Part shown: piece after piece, positions 27,101-35,411 of the stretch | Layout: each line of letters opens with the position of its first letter | How positions within the stretch are numbered: the first letter of the stretch is position 1 | From: Flagellimonas sp947499585 | GTDB lineage: Bacteria; Bacteroidota; Bacteroidia; Flavobacteriales; Flavobacteriaceae | Assembly: GCF_044596045.1 (NCBI RefSeq) | Contig: NZ_CP138995.1 | Coordinates: 620,001-684,000, forward strand | Direction: 5' to 3' | Length of the DNA: 64,000 nt | Translations under genes and position numbers: made by a program | The notes under the pieces: model-generated | What the model was told of the DNA's origin: nothing | Database searches by the model: none | The model's input: only the letters and a program-made list of their open reading frames with translations

Positions 27101-27602
27101 ACCATATAAAGCCTAAAATAAGAATAGGAATCACCACATACTTTCCATATTTAAAGCTCTCCTTAAAATCAATTGCTTTAGCAAAAGATACCTTGCTCAA
27201 TCCTTCGCTCCGCTGTTCAATGCTGGCCAATAAAAGTTCCGATGCTGATTGGTTCTCAGCCAACTCCAGCAAATTATATAGCTTATCGTCTATCTGTGAA
27301 AAATGTTTTCCTATTAGCAGTGAGGCCTCTTTGTTGGAAATTCCTTTTCTTATCCTGAATAGAAAAAACAAGGGAACCGCTATAAACTTATAGATCAAGA
27401 ACAACTCGGCTAGTAAAAAGACCCAAAACAACACAAGGCGCCAATCTTGATTTAACCAAAGTATATATTCCAAAGACATTACGCCTAACAAAAAGAGGAG
27501 TCCAATTGCTAAAAATAGCAAGCTTCCCTTGATCAATTGCTTGGTATAATACTTCTTAGTAAACTCGTTGAGCTTGCCGAGTATCTTCTGATAACTATTC
27601 AA
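24168..27602 (-). CDS. DUF4175 family protein
   Basis: A 1144-residue protein. It has two N-terminal membrane helices (residues 26-46 and 55-80), another near 150-170, a beta-rich extracytoplasmic region to about 480, then a very long charged coiled coil (about 480-760) and a low-complexity stretch rich in G, Q, K and E (about 915-1010). The order matches the Bacteroidetes family DUF4175, function unknown. Translation must start at TTG 27602: an upstream ATG is out of frame, and the next internal methionine would remove the first helix. It overlaps ybeY by 8 bp and is divergent from gltX. Confidence 0.88.
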   Translation of the reverse strand: MNSYQKILGKLNEFTKKYYTKQLIKGSLLFLAIGLLFLLGVMSLEYILWLNQDWRLVLFWVFLLAELFLIYKFIAVPLFFLFRIRKGISNKEASLLIGKHFSQIDDKLYNLLELAENQSASELLLASIEQRSEGLSKVSFAKAIDFKESFKYGKYVVIPILILGFIWLSGNIVSFFNSYKRVVNYDMAFEQPAPFTFLVLNEKLEVLDNEPLTIQVTTNGEVKPENVFMVVNGDELLLKNQNGIYTHTFEAPVSESNFYLMANGWSSKSYAIRSFKTPALLDFKMRLNFPKYTQRIAELVTGTGNAIIPEGTQVTWNIEGKHVEEINISVRDTTVAFSKEKNVFTYTDGVYNDFSYELSTSNVNVKNFEKLGYQLEVVKDAYPSVEVSQVLDSVNPNQSFYTGQAADDYKVSKIRAVCYPLDNNQDTQRVLLESPNSNVHQFYYTFPSGFTLEKGKNYKLYFEIVDNDGLRKGKVTKSKTFSTSLFDTNQLKNKELEFQNTVLNKMDKSLEKYKEQQETLSKINDKQKEEKTLNFDDKNEIRDFLQKQEQQEQLMEKFSKQLKESLNKEDSSDERKKMLQERLERQELEARKNEKLLDELNKLADKIDKEELKKKLEELGKKQSSSARNLEQILELTKRYYVTEKMAQLSKELDELSEKQEKLSEEDSAISEAEKKQQKLNEDFKELAKELEELKKDNENLKKPMGINVKDKDKENVQEDQKKALDELNKSKEEQEKSEEEKSKAAKSKAGQKQKSAAQKMKEMSKSLQQSSMGGGGSSITEDAEMLRQILDNLVTFSFKQEKLFENVESSDVDVSQFSRTVRDQKELRRLFEHVDDSLFALSLRRAELSEFVNEQITEVYYNIDKSLESIAENQVFQGASYQQYVINATNALADFLANILDNMQQNMKPGQGSGQGGGDFQLPDIIKGQQDVQEKMGSSGKQSKGKSGQEGKEGEGQKGEDEKQGSGDKGQEGTQGKKGEGEGGQGGNGQQGNEKGNGGQSGEGEMGLEEIYEIYKEQQYIRQQLEKQLNDLINNADRNLAKKLIQQMEDFENDLLENGITQRTRNKVNTIQHELLKLKNATLKQGKKRERESNTNLNNFTNPITTKPELLKEYQNDIEILNRQALPLRQNYEKKVKVYFKND

Positions 27603-27684
27603 AATCCGTCATATTTACTACCAAGATACCCGATAGCAAGGAATAGTCCTGAAAACTTTTTGTTAAAACACATTCCCTCAACAG

Positions 27685-27715
27685 TTTTCTAGTGCTGCAC
27701 CAAGTAGTATCTTTG
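27685..27715 (+). promoter_or_regulatory. Promoter of gltX (TTTT-N19-TATCTTTG)
   Basis: TATCTTTG at 27708-27715 is an exact -7 match; TTTT at 27685-27688 sits at the correct 19-bp spacing as a near match to the -33 TTTG. The ATG follows 19 bp after the box. Confidence 0.55.
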
Positions 27716-27734
27716 CGGCTCAATTTAGTATAGC

Positions 27735-29246
27735 ATGAGTCAAAAAGTACGGGTTCGTTTTGCTCCCAGCCCAACTGGGCCTTTACATATAGGTGGTGTA
27801 CGTACCGCTTTATTCAATTATTTGTTTGCCAAAAAACATGGTGGTGATTTTGTGCTTCGTATAGAGGATACCGATCAAAACCGATATGTAGAAGGTGCCG
27901 AAGAATACATTGGGGAAGCTCTGAACTGGTGTGGTATTCCTTTTGACGAAGGACCTGGGGCAGCAAGGAATTTTGGGCCATACAGACAAAGTGAGCGTAA
28001 ACATTTGTACAAGGCATATGCTATGGAACTCATTGAAAAAGGACATGCCTATTATGCTTTTGACACCTCGGAGCGATTGGACTTCCACCGCAAAGACCAT
28101 GAGGAAAAGGGGAAGACTTTTATCTATAATTGGCACAACCGATTAAAGCTTTCCAATTCGCTTTCATTAACGGCTGAAGAGACCCAGAAGAAACTGGATG
28201 CCGGGGAAGATTATGTCATTCGTTTTAAGTCACCGCAAGATCAAGAACTGCTGTTGCAAGATATCATTCGTGGTGAAATTAAAATAGACACCAACATTCT
28301 TGATGATAAAGTCCTTTTTAAAAGTGATGGTATGCCAACTTATCATTTGGCAAATATTGTGGATGACCATTTAATGGAAATTACGCATGTAATTCGTGGA
28401 GAGGAGTGGCTCCCTTCTTTGGCGCTTCATCAATTATTATATAATGCCTTTGGATGGAAGGCTCCAGAATTTGCACATCTACCGCTAATTATGAAGCCCG
28501 TTGGCAAGGGGAAACTGAGTAAGCGAGATGGTGAAAAAGGAGGATTCCCTGTTTTTCCTTTATCATGGAACGAATCCCAGGGGTACCGTGAAGCGGGGTA
28601 TTTTCCAGAAGCTGTAGTCAACTTCTTGGCCCTTTTGGGGTGGAATCCCGGAACGGAACAAGAGCTGTTTAGTTTAGAAGAATTGATTGAAGCTTTTAGC
28701 CTGGAACGTGTAAACAAATCTGGTGCGCGTTTTGATCCTGAAAAAACGAAGTGGTACAACCACCAATACCTTCAAAAGAAAAGCGACAAAGAACTTGCGG
28801 CTTTGTTTGCACCAATTATCGCTGTCAAGTCGAGCGCAGTCGAGACCTCTTACGACACTGCCTATATCGAAAAAGCAGTCACTTTAATAAAAGAACGTGC
28901 TGACTATGTCGCTGATTTTTGGGAGTTGGGCAATTACTTTTTTGAGGCTCCTACTTCGTATAACGAAAAAGCGGTAAAAAAACAATGGAAGGAAGATACG
29001 CCGCAATTGATGCAAAAAGTAGCTGAGATATTGGATGCTATCGAAGACTTTAGCTCAGCATCTATTGAAACCCATGTAAAAGCATGGATTACGGATAGTG
29101 AACTTTCCTTTGGAAAAGTGATGGGCCCCTTACGGTTGATTATTGTTGGGGAACTAAAAGGCCCTCATATTTTTGATATTCTTGCACTTATTGGAAAAAA
29201 GGAAAGTGTTGGAAGGATTAAAACGGCATTGGAGGTTTTGGGGTGA
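27735..29246 (+). CDS. gltX: Glutamate--tRNA ligase
   Basis: A 503-residue class I aminoacyl-tRNA synthetase. The HIGH motif appears as PTGPLHIGGVRTALFNYLF near residue 12, and the KMSKS equivalent as GKLSKRDG near residue 258. DTDQNRYVEGAEEYI and HLPLIMKPVGKGKLSKR are typical of bacterial GltX. It charges tRNA-Glu. Residues near 370 (VKSSAVETS) are encoded by a REP-like repeat fragment at 28826-28848, in a linker that varies between species. Confidence 0.96.
   Translation: MSQKVRVRFAPSPTGPLHIGGVRTALFNYLFAKKHGGDFVLRIEDTDQNRYVEGAEEYIGEALNWCGIPFDEGPGAARNFGPYRQSERKHLYKAYAMELIEKGHAYYAFDTSERLDFHRKDHEEKGKTFIYNWHNRLKLSNSLSLTAEETQKKLDAGEDYVIRFKSPQDQELLLQDIIRGEIKIDTNILDDKVLFKSDGMPTYHLANIVDDHLMEITHVIRGEEWLPSLALHQLLYNAFGWKAPEFAHLPLIMKPVGKGKLSKRDGEKGGFPVFPLSWNESQGYREAGYFPEAVVNFLALLGWNPGTEQELFSLEELIEAFSLERVNKSGARFDPEKTKWYNHQYLQKKSDKELAALFAPIIAVKSSAVETSYDTAYIEKAVTLIKERADYVADFWELGNYFFEAPTSYNEKAVKKQWKEDTPQLMQKVAEILDAIEDFSSASIETHVKAWITDSELSFGKVMGPLRLIIVGELKGPHIFDILALIGKKESVGRIKTALEVLG
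28826..28848. repeat. REP-like palindromic fragment within gltX
   Basis: The stretch contains TCGAGCGCAGTCGAGA, an imperfect palindrome that I recall as a common dispersed intergenic repeat in marine Bacteroidetes (often next to GTCA or CACT ends). Here it lies in frame within gltX and encodes part of a linker. No second copy was noticed in the window. Confidence 0.45.
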
Positions 29247-29255
29247 TGGTTTTGT

Positions 29256-29819
29256 CTATAATTTCGTTGAAACGACTTTTTGAATAAATTGATTCAATTT
29301 CGCACCCAATTGTTTAGTCCAAATATCAACTAGGGTTATTTCTTTATTTTTATGTGATAGTACTAATCTAAGTCCGGAATTAAATTTATCGTAATTCCTT
29401 ATTTTAGTTTTAATTCCGCGGATTGAATTGAAAGAAAAATTCCGGCTATCAATTTTCAAAATGTTTTTCCGAAAGTAGTCTTGTGGAACAATAGTTATAT
29501 TTTGGTTTTCAACATCAATAATTATATTGTTGTTAGCTACAATTTTTTGAATCCGTTTGTAAAGGGTCACAATAAACCAAATTATTGCTATTGCTATTAG
29601 AAACGAACTTGTTGATGTTGGCAATTGTTTGTTTGCAATTACAATGATTATAATTATTGGAACAAAAATGACAATGAATAAATTTCCAATCAAATTCATT
29701 TTATCAAATCCTTTGCTCACAAGAGTAATAACTCCATCTTCTTGATTAATCTTTGGGTCACTATATTCATTCCGATTTTCGGAAAAATATTTTATAAAAG
29801 TATCTGTTTCTAGTTTCAT
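29256..29819 (-). CDS. Hypothetical membrane protein
   Basis: A 187-residue protein with two adjacent membrane helices (residues about 43-62 and 70-85) and a soluble C-terminal half of alternating beta strands (IIIDVENQNITIVPQD, SGLRLVLSHKNKEITLVD) that resembles a small PH-like sandwich. I do not recognise the family. It is convergent with gltX (9-bp gap) and has no clear operon partners. It is rich in N, K and I, a little more AT-rich than its neighbours. Confidence 0.6.
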   Translation of the reverse strand: MKLETDTFIKYFSENRNEYSDPKINQEDGVITLVSKGFDKMNLIGNLFIVIFVPIIIIIVIANKQLPTSTSSFLIAIAIIWFIVTLYKRIQKIVANNNIIIDVENQNITIVPQDYFRKNILKIDSRNFSFNSIRGIKTKIRNYDKFNSGLRLVLSHKNKEITLVDIWTKQLGAKLNQFIQKVVSTKL

Positions 29820-30037
29820 TTAAACTGTTGCCAATAATTGCATGTAATTAATAATCATATACCAATATAAATTACAAGTTAAGAAAATTCCTATTTCATT
29901 AGGCTAGCTTCTTATTTTGACTCCCCTGCGATAAATCACGACCCTCAATTGACAGATGTGTAACAAAACTTGATTATTGGCTACCTATATCTTACAGAGT
30001 TTTGTACTTTAACTTCTTAACTTAAAATCTATACGCT

Positions 30038-30964
30038 ATGGGCAACTTTCTTCTTATTCCTTTAATATTTGTGGGGCTTATCATCCTCTTTTCTTCCTTC
30101 TTTATAGTTAAACAACAAACAGCGGTTATTGTTGAACGCTTTGGTCGTTTTCAAAGCATTCGTCAATCTGGTTTGCAAATGAAAATTCCATTAGTGGATA
30201 GAATTGTAACCCGTGTTGGTTTAAAAATTCAGCAACTGGATGTGATCGTAGAAACCAAAACTTTAGATGATGTTTTTGTAAAACTTAAGGTTTCGGTGCA
30301 ATATGTAGTGATCAAATCTAAAGTTTATGAGGCTTTTTATAAATTGGAATATCCTCATGATCAAATTACTTCCTATGTTTTTGATGTGGTCCGTGCCGAG
30401 GTTCCAAAAATGAAATTGGATGATGTCTTTGTAAAAAAAGACGATATCGCCATCGCTGTAAAATCAGAATTACAAGAAGCCATGTTGGAATATGGGTATG
30501 ATATTATTAAAACCTTGGTAACCGACATTGATCCTGATGCGCAGGTAAAAGAAGCCATGAACCGTATTAATGCTTCTGAACGAGAAAAGATTGCCGCTCA
30601 ATTTGAAGGTGACGCCGCTAGAATCTTAATTGTGGAAAAAGCAAAAGCTGAAGCGGAAAGCAAAAGACTACAAGGACAGGGTATTGCAGATCAGCGTCGC
30701 GAAATTGCCAGAGGTCTGGAAGAATCTGTTGAGGTTTTGAACAAAGTTGGCATCAACTCACAAGAGGCATCTGCCCTCATTGTAGTGACCCAACATTATG
30801 ACACTTTACAATCTATTGGGGAGGAAACCAACACCAATTTAATTCTTCTGCCAAATTCTCCACAAGCAGGTAGTGATATGCTCAACAATATGGTTGCCTC
30901 ATTTACGGCAAGTAATATGATCGGGGAATCTATGAAGCAAACCCATGTGAAGAAAAAAGAGTAA
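30038..30964 (+). CDS. SPFH-domain protein (stomatin/prohibitin-like)
   Basis: A 308-residue protein: one N-terminal membrane helix (residues 3-24), then the SPFH/Band 7 domain (QQTAVIVERFGRF, GLQMKIPLVDRIV, IQQLDVIVETKTLDDVFVKLKVSVQY) and a charged helical region (MNRINASEREKIAAQFEGDAARILIVEKAKAEAESKRLQGQG). Such proteins form membrane-bound scaffolds and often guard proteases or order lipids. No NfeD partner gene lies beside it. It has its own terminator. Confidence 0.9.
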   Translation: MGNFLLIPLIFVGLIILFSSFFIVKQQTAVIVERFGRFQSIRQSGLQMKIPLVDRIVTRVGLKIQQLDVIVETKTLDDVFVKLKVSVQYVVIKSKVYEAFYKLEYPHDQITSYVFDVVRAEVPKMKLDDVFVKKDDIAIAVKSELQEAMLEYGYDIIKTLVTDIDPDAQVKEAMNRINASEREKIAAQFEGDAARILIVEKAKAEAESKRLQGQGIADQRREIARGLEESVEVLNKVGINSQEASALIVVTQHYDTLQSIGEETNTNLILLPNSPQAGSDMLNNMVASFTASNMIGESMKQTHVKKKE

Positions 30965-30985
30965 CCCTATCTAAAACTATCAAAT

Positions 30986-31015
30986 TAAAAAGGGAGCGCA
31001 ATTGCTCCCTTTTTT
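30986..31015 (+). terminator. Rho-independent terminator after the SPFH gene
   Basis: AAAAAGGGAGC and GCTCCCTTTTTT form a strong stem with loop GCAATT, 21 bp after the stop. The rest of the gap to glnS (31016-31222) shows only a tandem TGAAAACGCC pair at 31135-31155. Confidence 0.85.
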
Positions 31016-31222
31016 GTTTTTATAACATCAAATTTCTGTCTCAAGACTTGAACTATCAAAATTTACACGAATCCTTTTTTTAAAGACCCTCATCCAACTT
31101 TTGAAAAAAAGCAAGGAATCTAATCTACTCTTTTTGAAAACGCCCTGAAAACGCCTTAAAACAAATGCATTTTAATAAATAAACCAAATGGTATTGTTGG
31201 TTTTGAATAGATAAACCTTATG

Positions 31223-32908
31223 TTAAGATTTTTGCTCTAATTTGGCCCAAGTATCTCTTAAAGTAACCGTTCTGTTGAAAACCAAATTTTCATTTGTTGA
31301 ATCCGTGTCTACATTAAAATATCCCAAACGCTGAAACTGAAATCTATCTCCAACTTTTGCATTTTTCATACTTGGTTCTAAATATCCAGTAATTTTTTCC
31401 AAAGAATCAGGGTTTACAAAATCCATAAAATCCTTGTCCTTATGTCCATCTGGATTTTCATCACTGAACAAGCGATCATACAACCGAACTTCTGCTTTAA
31501 TGGCATGTGGAACGGAAACCCAATGCAAGGTTCCTTTTACTTTTCGTAAACTTTCTTCCGTGCCGCTGCCACTTTTACTCTTTGGGTCATAAGTGCACTG
31601 AACTTCTGTTATGTTTCCCTCAACATCTTTGGTGCAGCTTTCCGCTTTTATAATGTATCCGTTTTTAAGACGAACCTCACCACCAAGCTTTAATCTAAAA
31701 AACTTGCGGTTGGCTTCCTCTCTAAAATCTTCCTGTTCTATGTACAACTCTCTAGAAAATGGAACTTTTCGACTGCCCGCAGATTCATCCCCTGGATTGT
31801 TTTCTGCTTCTAGCCATTCTTCCTTGCCTTCCTCGTAATTGGTGATGACCACCTTTAGTGGATTAAGTACGGCCATTACTCTTGGAGCAATTTTGTTCAG
31901 GTGTTCTCTAACATGAAATTCCAACAAAGAAACATCCACTACATTTTCTCTTTTGGCAATACCGATAGTTTCTGCAAAATTTCTGATAGATTCCGGAGTG
32001 TACCCTCTTCGTCGCAGACCAGAGATGGTTGGCATGCGCGGATCGTCCCAGCTGTCAACTACACCATTTTCCACCAATTGTAACAGTTTACGTTTACTTA
32101 CTACAGTATGACTCAGATTTCTTCTGGCAAACTCACGTTGTTTAGGGCGCAATTTATTAGAATCTACCAATTGGTCTAAAAACCAATTATATAGCTCTCT
32201 GTGCGGCAAAAATTCCAGTGTACATAGAGAATGCGAGACTTGTTCTATATAATCGCTTTCACCATGGGTCCAATCATACATAGGATAAATACACCAATCG
32301 GTATTTGTTCTGTGGTGTGGTTTGTGCAATACCCTGTACATGATAGGGTCGCGCATCAACATATTTGAAGAAGTCATGTCAATTTTAGCGCGTAGCACAT
32401 GCTTTCCTTCTTCAAAATCCCCATTTTTCATCCCTTCAAAAAGAGATAGGTTCTCTTCTACGGAACGATTCCTGTATGGGCTTTCCTTTCCTACTTCTGT
32501 AGGGGTTCCTTTTTGCTCAGCCATTTCCTCAGAACTCTGGCTGTCAACATACGCTTTGCCTTGTTTGATCAACTCAACGGCCCAATCATAGAGCTGTTGA
32601 AAATAATCGGACGCGTAACGCTCAGTATCCCATTCATATCCCAGCCAAGTAACATCTTTTTTAATGGCGTCCACATACTCTTTCTCCTCCTTTGCCGGGT
32701 TGGTATCATCAAAGCGCAGGTTCACGGGCGCATTGTATCTAAGTCCTAATCCAAAATTTAGACAAATAGAGCTTGCATGGCCTATATGGAGGTATCCATT
32801 TGGTTCTGGCGGAAAGCGAAAACGCAAGTCTTGCTGGCCATATCCATTTGCCAAATCTTCCTCAACAATATGCTCAATAAAATTCAACGATTTAACTTCT
32901 TCCTCCAT
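31223..32908 (-). CDS. glnS: Glutamine--tRNA ligase
   Basis: A 561-residue class I synthetase of normal length. The HIGH motif is in RFPPEPNGYLHIGHASSI (about residues 31-48), and the KMSKS equivalent is in HTVVSKRKLLQLVE (about residue 270). YPMYDWTHGESDYIEQVSHSLCTLEF is a GlnRS hallmark and the C-terminal beta-barrel anticodon domain is complete. It charges tRNA-Gln directly. A TACATTTG box (32926-32933, minus strand) lies 17 bp upstream. Confidence 0.97.
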   Translation of the reverse strand: MEEEVKSLNFIEHIVEEDLANGYGQQDLRFRFPPEPNGYLHIGHASSICLNFGLGLRYNAPVNLRFDDTNPAKEEKEYVDAIKKDVTWLGYEWDTERYASDYFQQLYDWAVELIKQGKAYVDSQSSEEMAEQKGTPTEVGKESPYRNRSVEENLSLFEGMKNGDFEEGKHVLRAKIDMTSSNMLMRDPIMYRVLHKPHHRTNTDWCIYPMYDWTHGESDYIEQVSHSLCTLEFLPHRELYNWFLDQLVDSNKLRPKQREFARRNLSHTVVSKRKLLQLVENGVVDSWDDPRMPTISGLRRRGYTPESIRNFAETIGIAKRENVVDVSLLEFHVREHLNKIAPRVMAVLNPLKVVITNYEEGKEEWLEAENNPGDESAGSRKVPFSRELYIEQEDFREEANRKFFRLKLGGEVRLKNGYIIKAESCTKDVEGNITEVQCTYDPKSKSGSGTEESLRKVKGTLHWVSVPHAIKAEVRLYDRLFSDENPDGHKDKDFMDFVNPDSLEKITGYLEPSMKNAKVGDRFQFQRLGYFNVDTDSTNENLVFNRTVTLRDTWAKLEQKS

Positions 32909-32925
32909 TCTAAAAATTTGAAGCG

Positions 32926-32933
32926 CAAATGTA
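32926..32933 (-). promoter_or_regulatory. -7 box TACATTTG of glnS
   Basis: An exact TAnnTTTG match on the minus strand, 17 bp upstream of the glnS ATG; no TTTG at 19-bp spacing. Confidence 0.4.
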
Positions 32934-33130
32934 GTAAAATCCAGCGTTTGTAGCCATTAATCATGTCTTGGTGTATACAAAGAAAGCCATTTTCACAACA
33001 GTTTTACCATACCCTACAACAATATCTTTCCATTCGACCAAATTAAAAGCATATTTGTTATTAGAATATTATATGAAATAGTGGGCGTTTATGGCGCCTA
33101 GCAGAACTAAACAAAATTAAGGGGCACAAT

Positions 33131-33153
33131 TTATAGGGCATTATTGCCCATAA
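33131..33153 (+). promoter_or_regulatory. Hairpin in the 5' leader of the spr operon
   Basis: TTATAGGGCA and TGCCCATAA pair (5-bp GGGCA/TGCCC core, extended by TTAT/ATAA with one bulge) around a TTAT loop, ending 19 bp before the ATG of the first gene. No T-run follows. It could set translation or RNA stability. The rest of the 263-bp gap shows a weak -7-like CATATTTG at 33050-33057. Confidence 0.35.
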
Positions 33154-33172
33154 CCTCTTAAAACTAACGCTG

Positions 33173-35404
33173 ATGAAGAAAACTAGTTCGTATAATAGCA
33201 TTTTTGTGATTGCATTCGCAATTATGCTGCTTGGCACCCACTTCTTAGGGGCCCAAGTACTAGATAAACCAACAACGATTTGGACAGCTGCATGTGCTTC
33301 GGATAGTTTTAACGAATACGATGTAAGCTTTAGATGGAGTCCTCCTTTGGTAGACTCAAGCAATGAATTTATCCTTGAACTATCAGATCGAAACGGAAAC
33401 TTTGGAAGCCCTATAGAACTTTCCAGGGTTGGGGACAAAAACATGGAGTTCAATTTTGATTTTACTTTTGCGGTCCCCACAGATGTAAGTGGTGAGAACT
33501 ACAAACTGCGTGTTCGTAGTACAAGCCCCGCAAAAACGAGTCCTGCAACAGATGCATATCCAATGCACTATGTTGAATTCAATTCCCCTTTGCTTATTAG
33601 TGAAAACGGAAGTGGGTCCATTCCTTCTGGAGGTTTAATACAATCTTGCGGGGGAGGATCTGTTACCCTTTCGCCACACAATATTCCAAACGCCAATAAT
33701 TACAGATACAATTGGTATAGAAGTAGTACGCTACTATCAGAAAAGACTGAAAACCTCACAGTTTCCACTCCAGGAATGTATTATGTGGAGTTAGATTACG
33801 GATCTGTATGTTCGGGTTCTGCCAACACCCTTTCCAATACAATTACACTTTCTACTGGAAGCAGTGTTGGAATTGCTATAAATGGGTCAGATGATATTGG
33901 ACTATGTCCGGGAGATGTTCATGCTCTTCAAGCAAATATAACCGGTATGGGCCTTACCTATACATGGTATAAAGATGGAGCAGTAGTTTCTGGACCTACT
34001 TTAGAGGGAGACACATATAATATAAATACATCAATAACTGGTTATGAGGGAAATTATGAGGTTGAGGTTGAAGGAGCAGCTGCCTGTTTAGAACGTTCGC
34101 CAGCTGTAACCATAAGAAATCTTGGTGATTTTAATGTGACAAGACAAAATGATGGAGACATTGTTTTATTGCCCGCACAAACCAAAACACTTTCTGTAAC
34201 TACAACCGCAACAACACCATCATATCAATGGTATAAAGATGGAGCACCTATTTCAAGTGCCACCAATAGTTCATTGGACATTAACCAAGTAGGTGTATAC
34301 TTTGCAAGAGTGACTGAAAATGGAGGTGGATGTTCTGCTTTTCCGTTAGATTCTGAAAGCACAACCGTAGTTTCTCCAGACTCTTTTGAGTTTGTAATTG
34401 ACTATGTTGGTTCATACATCTCATGTCAAAGTAGCGATGCAACACTTAGCCTTTCTACTATCAACGCTGTTAGTAGTTCAGGTTCAAAAACAGATGTTAC
34501 GTCAGATATACAATCATCTTTTACTTATCAATGGGCCCATGACGGAAGCGATGTTGGTGGTGAAACTTCCAAAACGATCACAGTTTCAGGTTTTGAAGAA
34601 AATGGAGCTTATACATTAAGTGGTGTTTTAGGAGTCTTTAATGCTACTTCCAATGGTTTGGATGTGATTTTGCCTACTAATCAAATCTTAGAAATTACTG
34701 CGAATGGAACTGTTCTATGTGATGGTGCTGACCCGATTGTTCTTAACAGCTCTGAAGGCTTAGGTGATGAGACTTTTGAATGGTTAAGGGATGGAACTAT
34801 TATAGATACCACTTCAGAAGAAATTACAGCAACAGAAGTTGGTGTTTATCAATTAATAATAAGAACCCATGATTGTCCAGTGGTTTCCAATGAATTAACC
34901 ATAAGGGCTTTTGATGAATCACTACTTGCACTTGATAAAGAACAAGACCTAGTAATTATTGAAGGTGAAACAGAAACCTTAACCGCTAGCGGCGCTGAAT
35001 CTTACCAATGGTTTGATACTGGCAACTCGCTTTTGGGTACTCTGGATTTTTTCAATTTTGAGCAAGAAGGTGAGTATCTATTAGTAGCAAGTTTTGGTAA
35101 CTGTACTACTAGTAGGGTTATTACGGTGACCTATAGAGATACTTTTTCCATTCCTAATGTTATTACAGCAAACGGAGATGGTATAAATGATTTGTGGGTA
35201 TTGCCAAACACATACTCAAGAAACGACGATGTTGTTGTTACCATATTTGATGAAAGAGGGAGACAGGTATTTAGCCAATCCAATTATGAAAATAATTGGC
35301 CACAATCCACTACTTCGTTCAATAAAGCCAATATGATTTTTTACTATAAAGTCACCCGAGAGGGACAAAGTCTAAAACAAGGAACTATAACTGTTATCAG
35401 ATAA
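33173..35404 (+). CDS. T9SS type B sorting-domain protein with Ig-like domains (sprC position)
   Basis: A 743-residue secreted protein: signal peptide (residues 1-32, ending FLGAQ), several Ig/PKD-like beta domains with paired cysteines and YNWYRSS / YTWYKDG / YQWYKDG motifs, and a C-terminal gliding-motility-type sorting domain (residues about 660-743: SIPNVITANGDGINDLWVLP ... VVTIFDERGRQVFSQ). That type B domain directs export and surface fixing through the type IX secretion system. It is first of four genes whose order matches sprC-sprD-sprB-sprF of F. johnsoniae; its role there would be to help SprB function. Confidence 0.85.
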   Translation: MKKTSSYNSIFVIAFAIMLLGTHFLGAQVLDKPTTIWTAACASDSFNEYDVSFRWSPPLVDSSNEFILELSDRNGNFGSPIELSRVGDKNMEFNFDFTFAVPTDVSGENYKLRVRSTSPAKTSPATDAYPMHYVEFNSPLLISENGSGSIPSGGLIQSCGGGSVTLSPHNIPNANNYRYNWYRSSTLLSEKTENLTVSTPGMYYVELDYGSVCSGSANTLSNTITLSTGSSVGIAINGSDDIGLCPGDVHALQANITGMGLTYTWYKDGAVVSGPTLEGDTYNINTSITGYEGNYEVEVEGAAACLERSPAVTIRNLGDFNVTRQNDGDIVLLPAQTKTLSVTTTATTPSYQWYKDGAPISSATNSSLDINQVGVYFARVTENGGGCSAFPLDSESTTVVSPDSFEFVIDYVGSYISCQSSDATLSLSTINAVSSSGSKTDVTSDIQSSFTYQWAHDGSDVGGETSKTITVSGFEENGAYTLSGVLGVFNATSNGLDVILPTNQILEITANGTVLCDGADPIVLNSSEGLGDETFEWLRDGTIIDTTSEEITATEVGVYQLIIRTHDCPVVSNELTIRAFDESLLALDKEQDLVIIEGETETLTASGAESYQWFDTGNSLLGTLDFFNFEQEGEYLLVASFGNCTTSRVITVTYRDTFSIPNVITANGDGINDLWVLPNTYSRNDDVVVTIFDERGRQVFSQSNYENNWPQSTTSFNKANMIFYYKVTREGQSLKQGTITVIR

Positions 35405-35411
35405 AAGCAGA

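Noticed and set aside
28826..28848. Reading the TCGAGCGCAGTCGAGA stretch as a CRISPR or IS end
   Set aside because: Only one copy was seen, with no spacers, transposase or target duplication.
29820..30037. Possible attachment site in the gap before the SPFH gene
   Set aside because: No tRNA, integrase or repeat pair; only AT-rich DNA is visible.
31135..31155. Tandem TGAAAACGCC pair with 11-bp period downstream of glnS
   Set aside because: Only two copies; too short to call a regulatory array.
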